Below, one piece after another: positions 1 to 10,100 of a stretch of 45,898 nucleotides of DNA. Source of the stretch: Priapulus caudatus (lineage: Eukaryota > Priapulida > Priapulimorpha > Priapulimorphida > Priapulidae); contig NW_014578187.1 in the NCBI RefSeq assembly GCF_000485595.1, positions 1 to 45,898 on the forward strand. The letters run 5' to 3'. Under the pieces are notes generated by a model. That model saw nothing but the letters and a program-made list of their open reading frames with translations, was not told the origin of the DNA and ran no database searches. Position 1 is the first letter of the stretch. Every line of letters starts with the position of its first letter. A program made the position numbers and the translations under genes.

Positions 1-145
1 TGTACGTGCACACACACGCACGTGTACGTGCACACACACGCACGTGTACGTGTACACAGACGCACGTGCACATGCACGCACGCACGCACACACGCACGTG
101 CACACGCACGTGCACACGCACGAACGCACGTGTACGAACACCCCT
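1..145. repeat. CA/CGCA/GTAC microsatellite
   Basis: Alternating purine-pyrimidine tract made of ACAC, ACGC and GTAC blocks. Reading frames through it give only His/Thr/Arg/Cys repeats and are not genes. Confidence 0.95.
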
Positions 146-779
146 CACTCCCCTCAACAGCCAGAAGCTACGATGGCGTAGTGGATTTACACTGGAATTC
201 ATCAACAATTGTGTACGCAGGTGCTACGCTGCGTTGATGAATCGCACCTACGAGCTTTGCGTACGTACTTCGTAGAAACTCTGTGTACGCAATACACTTT
301 TCCGTACGCAACGTTGATAAATCCGGCCCCTGAATCGTAAATTGCTGAAGCTCCATCACTTGTGATTAAGCTTCTTAGCAATAAATGTGATTTATGGTAT
401 TTGAGTAAAAAATATGGAAATTATATCGTCTTTATTATTTTTATTGTTTGTAGAAAAAACAAACATCTCACCAAATCCGGTCACAGACTAAGGAATAAAT
501 TAAACTACGACTGTAGCACAGTATACCGTGTGCACATTACGCATTGTGATGAATTGTGTGTATTTACTAATTGTGCATTAGTCTGTGATACGGTGTGGAT
601 GATCGTTTTGCATGTAAAAATAAATGTATAGCCGTTTAATAGAGCAAAATCTACTTGAAGACCAACATTTGACCTTCTAGATTCAGGAATGCATAATTAA
701 ACTCCAGTCCAAATATTAGAATTAACGATAGAGACCTTTTAATGTTACAACGTTACACATCCACGGTCTGTCACCACAG
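146..779. other. upstream DNA, no gene recognised
   Basis: AT-rich sequence upstream of PHB2 with only short open frames. No exon, RNA gene or repeat family was recognised. Confidence 0.5.
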
Positions 780-970
780 CCAGATTTTTAGTGTACCGCT
801 TCATTCGCTGGGCGGCGCCACCATTCAATTGCATTACGCTATTTTGGCGTTTCGTCCAGTCTGTGTATCCGTTAGTCTGTGGTACTCACGTGTGACCCTG
901 GAGGGCGCCATATTGCAATTCTAGAGTTGTGTGTAGCTGTGTGCGTAGTGACTTTCAAAAAGTATAGAAA
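780..970 (+). promoter_or_regulatory. PHB2: probable PHB2 promoter and 5' UTR
   Basis: This GC-richer block directly precedes the PHB2 start codon. It contains GGCGGCGCCACCATT, an E-box-like CACGTG near 889, and GGCGCCATATTG, which resembles a YY1-type site near a start of transcription. The start context is GAAAATGG. The promoter role is inferred from position and composition; no TATA box is obvious. Confidence 0.45.
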
Positions 971-1100
971 ATGGCACAAAATTTAAAGGATTTAGCAGGC
1001 AAATTCAGTGGTGGTGCACCAAAAGGTGTTGGATTGGGATTGAAGCTATTGGCAGCTGCTGGCGCGGTTGGGTATGGCATCAAAGAATCATTGTACACAG
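971..1100 (+). CDS. PHB2: PHB2 coding exon 1
   Basis: Encodes residues 1-43 ([11 protein letters not shown] to SLYT). The donor is ACAG|GTACAG and leaves one base (phase 1). The frame stays open into the intron to 1153, but the family sequence stops at the donor. Confidence 0.96.
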
Positions 1101-4100
1101 GTACAGGCAAAACGTTTCGCCGGTTTCGTCATCATGATCGGTGTAGTGTGTAGCTAGTTTAGATTTTTTTCATGTCTAGAGACAAATATAAACTAAAAAT
1201 AATTGTCATGGTAGTTTACCAGGTTGTGTTAATCCTTCTGTTCAATTGTGTAACTTCCAAATTATTTAATTACCACAACACTCAAACAGTAAAGCTATTA
1301 TTCAAGGAAGTGGCTGGAGTGCTGAAGGAATTACGGTATCGAAAGAAATTGCGCCAATCCTGACTATGATTTTCCAAGCCTCCTACAACTCGGGTGAAGT
1401 CCCGCAAGTCTGGCGAAATGCAAATGTCGCACCAATTTTTAAAAAAGGTCAGAGGTACCTGGCTGAAAATTATCGACCAGTGTCAGTGACGTGCATCAGC
1501 TGCAAATTAGTCATTGAGCACATTGTGACATCTCACGTACATCATGGCTTATGCTGATAAACACAACATTCTCAACCCGCTTCAACGTGGTTTCCGGAAG
1601 GGTGTCTCCTGCGAAACTCGGCTTCTTGACTTTGTGGACGATGTGTCCAAAAGCATGGAAGCTGGAAAGCAGGTCGACTGTGTAATAATGGACTTTTCAA
1701 AAGCCTTTGACAAGGTAAACCACAGCCTACTCGTTCACAAGTTAAATCACTATGGCATCCGAGGTAAACCTAGACCGAATAATTCTGCCCCATATAACCT
1801 ATTTTATATTTTGGTGAGGGTTATATTGGGACAGGAACGGGGTTCATTGAAGTTTCGTGAGATCCGCATTCAAAATGCATGCGCTAGAATGCGGCCTGTT
1901 ACGCCGCTAGTGGCGCATAAAAAAGACCTACCGATTTTCTTCTACATGGCTTACCGACACCTTGCCCTATTTCTGATATGTGTATACATTCAACTTCAAT
2001 CGTTATCACTTCGTTAAAAGATTGTCTTCTTTCCATAAACACCTCTTAGTCGGGCCCCCGCTATCGTTCAACTTCCCTCAAATTACATCTCGCCATTTAC
2101 AAACAATCAGCACAAATCAGAGCGAGTCCCTTACAATAGCCTCTGTTCTCGCTTGTATCTTGTTGGCGCTCGCAAGGAGGCCTGATAGACCTCGGCTGTG
2201 GATGGTCCTGACTGTTTGTAATGGCGTGTAATTTAGGAAAGTCTGAACGAAGCGGGTGTTTATGCAAAAGCAATCTTAAGAAGTGAATAACCGATTGAAG
2301 GTCGAATGTAATAACAGGCCCGTGAGGACCAGCTTTGCTTATTGGGGGGGTTCGTTTTCAGATGTGTTGGCAATTTGCTCGGCAAGGGGCGGTGTCACAG
2401 ATTTGTACCAGGGGGGGTCATATACGCTACCCGACAGTTGCGAGGCACTGCCGAAGGGGGTCTGGGGGCCCTACCCCCCAGAAAATTTGTCAAAAATACG
2501 ACCCCTCCAGATGCGTTTTCTTCGCGAGCACAGCGGTGGGGTCCGGTACTCCTGGACCTCCCCGCTTGGTACAACGGACCCTGCCTCGGGCGCAGAAGCG
2601 ACCGCACGCGAGCGAAGCAAAGCGACCCGACGCGGGGGGAGGGTGCGGAGGGGGTTCAAACTGTCACCGCTCCCCGCACTGATGGGAGATTTAGCAATCA
2701 TTTTACACTAAACAATAGGAGCGACCCCAGGTGGAATCTTGCACAATCGTTAAAAGAAAACTTTATTTTTTCTTTTTCTTGGGACGCCGGTGGGGTTCGT
2801 TCAACCCCCGAACCCCCGCTTGGGCTACGAGGCCTGTATACCACATTAATCAGTAGTCAAGGTAAAGCCATGGTAACAGGAAAGCGTTAAAGGTTTTTCC
2901 GAGCCACATAGGCGGCCGTACGGGCCGCATTCGCAGCGCAGCATTTTTGCATGCGATCCGTCACGAAAATTTCATGAACGCCGTTCTGTCCAATAAACCC
3001 TCACCAAATATAAAAAAGGTGTGATATCGCGACAGAATTATTTCGTCTACAAGGTAAAACCCCAAAGCACCTGATTACGTTCGTTTCCTGTCAGATCACA
3101 TTCGGCCAGTCCGTCGTCAAACCGATGAGCAGAGATCTGACCCTGTAAGTGTATGAATCAGAATCAGGAGTCCCGCAAGGCTTCATGCTCTGGACCCTGC
3201 CTGTTTCCTGTTCTACATAACACGACCATCCGAAGATCACACAAGGCAACCGTTCGACCTTTTGCAGATGACACATTGATTCATATAGCTCTGACTAAAA
3301 CCAAACAAATTACACAAAGTACTGCAAATACTTGACCAACTAGCCCGTCTGGGAAGACAACGTGGATGAGAAGTTCCAACCAAACGAACAAACCACATGT
3401 CTGGTCCTAACCATCACCAGGAAACTCCAACCAACATGTTACGAGTGCCTACGAATAAAGCGTTTCCGGCTTGTCGAGACACCAAATTTGCGGCCGGACA
3501 ACACTAACCAGTCTGCGACATTGTCCGGTAGACAACAAGAAAAACGTGACAAAAAACCACTTCATTTATGTTTTTCTCAGGGTTGAACCGTTCTTCGTAA
3601 GACACTTATTGCCTGGGCAGCCCGCCGGATTAATCTATGTGTGGGAAAAGGCCGACGCAATACTCAGCTGCTATTTCCCAACACTGGTAATATGTCAGGT
3701 TTTCTGATTTATGCCGAAAGATGAACTCGATTTGGACACGCAGCAAACCACAAGTTCACCCCTACACTTCGGGATTTTTATTCCATTATTATTTTGAATT
3801 TTCCGATGTCTTTGCGCCAATGCCAAAACAAACAACAGTGGGCGATTCGATGTGATCCGAAAGTGTTAAAAAAGAGAATTGTCTGTAAGTCAGAGATCGA
3901 AGGCCTGCTAATGCTACTCGAAAAAGTTGCCGCAACATTACCATCTCCTGCGATCTACATTTTCAAAATGTTCTGGGAGGAACCCCATACCCCCCTGCTT
4001 GGTTTTCACCCCTCCTTGGATAGTCCTAGATCCGCCACTAACAATTACATATCTTGAGCAGAGAGACAATGAACAAAAATGTCGCGCTTTGTCGCATGCT

Positions 4101-7100
4101 TCAACCCTACAAAACAAAGATTGCAGAGAAGGTAAGAGGAGCCGTAGGTGTGGAGAGGGAGGCGCGAGAAGCCATTAACATATTAAGTCAGCATCTTTTG
4201 CGCAGTTTGCTGTTTTGCCCCCCTGTTAAAAAATCCTGGCTACACCAGTGTTTTGGGTGTTTCTGACCATATTATTATGTGATTGAAAATAGGAGATTTG
4301 GGATATTTTTTTTGGACAACCAAGAAATTGTTGCGGACAACCCGATTGATGCCTGGGTGTCCGCAGGCACAACCATCATCTTTTTCTTTATTTCGAAGCA
4401 CTGTGTTACCCATATGCTCTACGCGGACATACCTTAGACGTGGCCACATCAGCCAAGTACCTGGGTGTCACACTAACATCAGACCTTCGATGGCACAACC
4501 ACATCAGCTCAATCTGTAGTAAAGCAAATAGAACCCTATCATTCCTGAGAAGGTACCTAAATATTTCCTCAATGGAAGTTAAGTCACTTGCCTATACCTC
4601 ATTGGTTAGGCCCACAGTGGAGTACGCCAGCACGGTATGGGATCCATATCAGGCGCAGGACTGCCAACATCTTGAAATGGTCCAAAGACGAGCAGCGAGA
4701 TACGTCTCAAACCGCCACCACAACAGGTCGAGTGTTACTGACATGCTTGAAACACTCAACTGGCCGACGCTGGAGTCAAGACGAAGGGTTGCCCATTTGG
4801 CTATGATACATGTAAAAGCTCGTCAACGGCATGGTCAACTTGGATACCAACAACCGTCTGATACCACCTACTCGAAGCACCAGGAACATGTCAGAGCACT
4901 CTTTTCAAATCCCATCCTGCAGATGTGACTACAGGAAAGGCTCCTTCTTTCCCAGGTCTATTACAGAGTGGAACGCCTTACCCACTGAAGTGATGACAGC
5001 CGAGAATCTATGTTCCTTTAAGTCTCTGATTACTGCCTAAATGACATCAGGGCAGTTTTTTAAGTAAAATTTGCTTTTTTGGTTTTTTCTTTAGAAAATC
5101 AAAGGGAAGGAAAATTTTATTTTAGTCTCAACTAGCGCCTCCCGTTGGCATAATCATCAGTATGTTGATGGTGGCCAATATAGCGTAGAAGTAGAAGTAG
5201 AAGAGTGGTTTGGCAGCCGGCGTTTGTTTGAGGGCTGAGGCAATTATTTGCGATCTTCTGATGTAACGTTGACAATAATGTTCATTTTCATACCTAATCC
5301 GAGGGTTTTCCAACTCATCAAAACTCAAATCGTGAATTTATGTCCCAATGCATTATTTCGAAATCTGCCGCCATCTTCGTCTTGTTTGTATGAAAGCGAA
5401 TGGACCGCCGTAGCTCCAGCCTCGTAAATTGCAGATACGGCTGCCGTACCTCCAGCCACTGCCATTATTTAAATAGATTGCCTGCATTTTCAATTGCCAG
5501 TCGCAGTCCCTACCACAAATGATTTAATTAATAATTTTCTTCTTTATTTAGTTGATGGTGGTCACAGGTCAATCATCTTCAGCAGGATTGGTGGGGTGCA
5601 AAAGGATATCTACAAAGAAGGCTTGCATTTCAGGTGCGGGAATGTCATTTCAAACAAAATTAACATTAAACGTGGGGCCGCAGTTGGTAAAATACAGGAT
5701 AGATAGCTTGTTAATGGCGGAATGACCATTACTACTTGGCAGCTTACAGACAATGTAACACTATGTATGAGAATTCATTATTCAAGATGTGCATGATTTA
5801 GTATAAATGTATTATAAATATAAGTCTAATGGCTGAATTGCCTGTCAATTATTAAATTAAATCTCCATTTATACACTGTCCAGCTAGTAAATTTATATGC
5901 TGCAGTAAATGCTAAAAGGTGATGATATTTGACTTTGTTTCATGCGTTTCTAATGTATTTCAGAATTCCATGGTTTCAGTATCCAATAATCTATGACATT
6001 CGATCAAGACCTAGGAAACTTACTTCTCCTACTGGAAGTAAAGGTATGCATCCTGAATGTAAAAAGGTCTTCTTTTGTAATGTGAATATGCACAAAGCTT
6101 GACAAAATCAAACAGCTTATAAATAGTTTGGTTTTTTTTGTAACTTTTGTTGTTAGATCATCTGACGAAGTCAGATGCAGCTTGGAGAATCGCATGAGCG
6201 TCCGTCCGTCCGTCCGTCAACAGTTGGGCACAAATCTTAACCGCTCGACGTACGGTCACGATATTGGGGACGTTGGGGGGGGGGATCGTGAAAAGGACTC
6301 AGGATGTCAAATTTGGGGGTCAAGGGTCAAAGGTCAAGATGGGTAAAGGAGGGATATTTCCCCTTAACTTAAGGTATAGGAGGAAATACGAATTGCGCAC
6401 AAATCTGAACGGCTCAACCTATGCTCTAATATTCGGTGTATAGTGTGATGGGAGGAAACCCATCCCAGTGCGAAATTGGCAGGTCAAAGGGCAGTGGGGG
6501 AAAGGTCAGATATCAGACATTTTTTGAGGACAGCGCCGGATTAACAGTTGCCTGGGCCGGGGGCATATCATATATTTGGGCCGCCAACCACCCCGCCCTT
6601 CCATAAGCATATAATGTTTTTAGACCTGTTTAGTGGATAATTATAAGCAATTAATGTTGAAAATGGAAAGGAAACGTTCTAAAATAATTAGTAGAGTTAA
6701 AAAAAATTTTAAATCATATTTTGAAAAATTGGTAGTTTTAACCCCACTAGCTACCTGAAAGTGATATTATTCCTAGCTGCTGCAGATGTACCACAAAAAC
6801 ACGGAGAAAATGAAAACAAGTAGAAAGCAAAAACAAATGTAGTCATATGAAAGTGGTTACGGCCGGCCCAAGATATACTTTGGAAAAAATAATAAACAGT
6901 ATATTTTTTTGTAGTCACAACCTTTAGGGACGCGTCAGACTTGTAGGGCCGGGGCAAATGCCCCTTTGCCCCATAGATAATCCGCTACTGCTGAGGACAT
7001 GGCCTAATGGCAGAGTGGAAAACTTTTTTGTTTCAGCACTGACCTACCATTTTTATCACTTTATTGAAAGGACCATGAAATGGTGCTTCTCCACTGATGT

Positions 7101-10100
7101 CGAAGAGTAAGTGTCTGATAACTTTTGACCTCAAGAGGAGGGTTAAACATGGATTCCTGAACTGCCTCAATGACGTCACAGTGTTGTCATATTCATGGGC
7201 AACATCCATAATCTAGAAAGCCAATAAGCCTGGATAGCCGAACGCGTAGAGCACAGGCGTCATGGCTGAAAGGTCGTTGGATCGAATCCCATCTGATTTT
7301 TTTTATTTACCTGTTTTCTGTATTTTTATCTTTACCCATTTAACTTTTTCCCCAATTAACGCAAATATTTACATGATTTATTTACAACAATTTAATAATA
7401 ACAAATAATTTTTACAATTGAATTTTTTTTTTTTTTAAATAGGGTTAGGGTTAGGGTCACAATGCACCATAAAACAGGAGTTTCAGGCACGCGATTTGTA
7501 TCAACCAATGGGATTTGGGAGGTATGCAGAATGCAGAAGGTTGCTGAAATGTGTACGCAACTGCATATCTGCATATCTGCGCCTAACAAAGGTGTCACTA
7601 CGCACGACTTAAATCTTACGTTTATAACCGTAGCAACAGACCTCAGATTAGCCCAGACGCTCTGCGGCTCTTGTTTTTAATGTTATTGATTTGCAATTAA
7701 GTAAATGGGTTAACAAGGTGCTTCTCTTAGATTTGCAGATGGTGAACATTTCATTACGTGTGCTGTCTCGGCCAGATGCGAGTATGTTGCCTGTGTTGTA
7801 CCAGACGTTGGGGACGGACTACGATGAGCGTGTTCTCCCATCTATTGTCAATGAAGTATGCCTACTTATAGAGAAGAAAAGCGAGTCTAGTGTCAGCCTG
7901 ATTTATAATACAGTAATCCCTCTTCAAACTGTGGTTGTTACCTTTATAGAACTGTGAATTTAAGAAATATAATTTTTAATGTGGAAAATTGAGTTGGGGA
8001 GGCAAGGCCACCAACTGGTGGGAACACCAGTAATTGGCTAATTGCCATCTATGGGTTTTAAGTGTGGCAGTGGCGAGTGGAATCATTATAACCCACAGAT
8101 ACTCTAAATTTATACCATCATTCGAGAAATGGTATACGTATAATAACCAAGCGAACACCGGTAACTGCAATCCACCCATGCATAGTTTCCAAGCATACAG
8201 GTGACGAGTCGAACGACTGTTACTCACGGATCCTTGAAATTCGTGCCATCATTGGAGAAATGGTATACAAATAGTAAGCCGTGGATATACTCATTTTCCA
8301 CGGCTGGAAAACCTGTGGTTGGAGAGGAATTATTGTATTATTTTATGACAATATACTTTGCTGAATAAAAACACAGGATATTAGATAAGTGTTAAATCGA
8401 TGCTCTTAAAAATTGTACAATGGTTACAGAGGAATATTAGTGCCAGCATTACATAATTAATATATATCCCAATTTACCACCGATTGCAGCCTCAGAGGAA
8501 GTATACGAGGAAATTCACATGACGGTTGCTTGTTTGAACTTCTGATGCTTGATTTTGAAACTGAAAACCTCATTATCAAGAAGCAATAAAAAGCAAACAG
8601 TACCCAACCAACGCATTGTTGCGTACGCTCGAACATATTAATGTTTCAGGTGCTGAAGAGTGTCGTGGCCAAGTTCAACGCGTCACAGCTGATCACGCAG
8701 CGATCACAGGTGAGTCTACTGATCCGACGGCAACTCGACGCCCGTGCAAAGGACTTCTTCATGATTCTGGATGATGTCGCCATCACTGAGCTGAGTTTCG
8801 GCAAGGAGTACACAGCCGCTGTTGAGTCCAAGCAGGTATACTTGCGTCTGAATCGTGTTTTTATTTCAATGTACGCAACAGCCATACCAAGCACACGTCA
8901 GCATACGCAACAGCCATACCATACCAAGCACACGTCCGATAATGACGTGAATTTAGTTTGCTCTGTTTATGTCGGTTGTACGGCTTGCTAAAGACCAATG
9001 AAAAAGACCATCCCACTGTGTAGATATTTAATTCGGCACACTGTTGCTGAAAATTTTAACAGTGCAAAGCTTTACCAAGCAATCTCTAAAACTGGTATCA
9101 GCAGGTCTTACAGAAATGTTCCTGTTGCTGTATATATTGTTCATAACACTATGAACTGTGTACACCAGTTCAAACATTCTTGGGTCCTCCCAAATCGTTT
9201 TCCGGCTGGCACGCCCAGTCCCACGTTCCATTTTCTCCTTCTATATGTCATACCAAGCCCCCTCACGCACTGATGAGTGCTACCACGCATCAAAGTAAAT
9301 GTCACTGGCGCAACCACGCTTGTTACACGTCAGTTATGCACCAGCCAGACGTGCGCTAGGCACGTTTAATACGAAGGCGCTCGTGTCAGCCCCTTCAGAA
9401 CTCACATATTCAACCCTACCACCTCACTCATGATTTTATCCAAGGATCCAAGGGAAACACTGTTATGTACCCATGTAAAGGTGGAGCCATTAGTTTCTAT
9501 ACTAAATTTTGGGGCTCAACATTTGAAAGGTGGGAAGCAAACTGCATGCAGTGCCCCTTCGCTTACTCAGGATACCACTGCCACAATGCTAGCACTATTT
9601 TTAAAGTGGGCGGAGCTCGGGGGCAATCCAGCGAATGGAGATTCGTAAACAGCGTATGATTTGAAAGAGGTAAATGGGCGCACAATCTGCGTACTATTTC
9701 GTATCACTATATTTTATCAAATTTGTCATGGAATAACGGTCGGATTTTTAATATCTTTGCAACTTTTATTAGTCCAAATCTTATTACATAGGATACGAGT
9801 AACGTGCCTGCTGTAAAACTTGTAGTAAAAAAGCGTTACAAATTGTAACCGAAATCTACTTGTGGCAGTGGTAGAATGAGCCCATGAGTGAGAGCGCCAT
9901 CTGTCGTGGAGTTTGGGTGGGAAGTCCTACTCTATTTGGGTGTATAGCATAGTCCCTAATAAGGTGCTGCCATCTGGTTCACTCTTTGCTCATTTAAGCC
10001 AGAAAGTGTTTTTACAAGGAATGACAACTATTTTTCTTGACTAATTAGTGTAAGATTGTCATAAAATGGCAAAGGACCCGACTAGGATTATACTATGATT

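Noticed and set aside
1101-1153. Read-through of PHB2 exon 1 into a 60-residue protein
   Set aside because: The family sequence ends exactly at a GT donor and resumes at 5552 in the right phase.
2283-2890. Overlapping open frames of 115-182 residues
   Set aside because: They lie in the GC-rich interior of the inserted transposon, several frames are open at once, and no transposase motif is visible.
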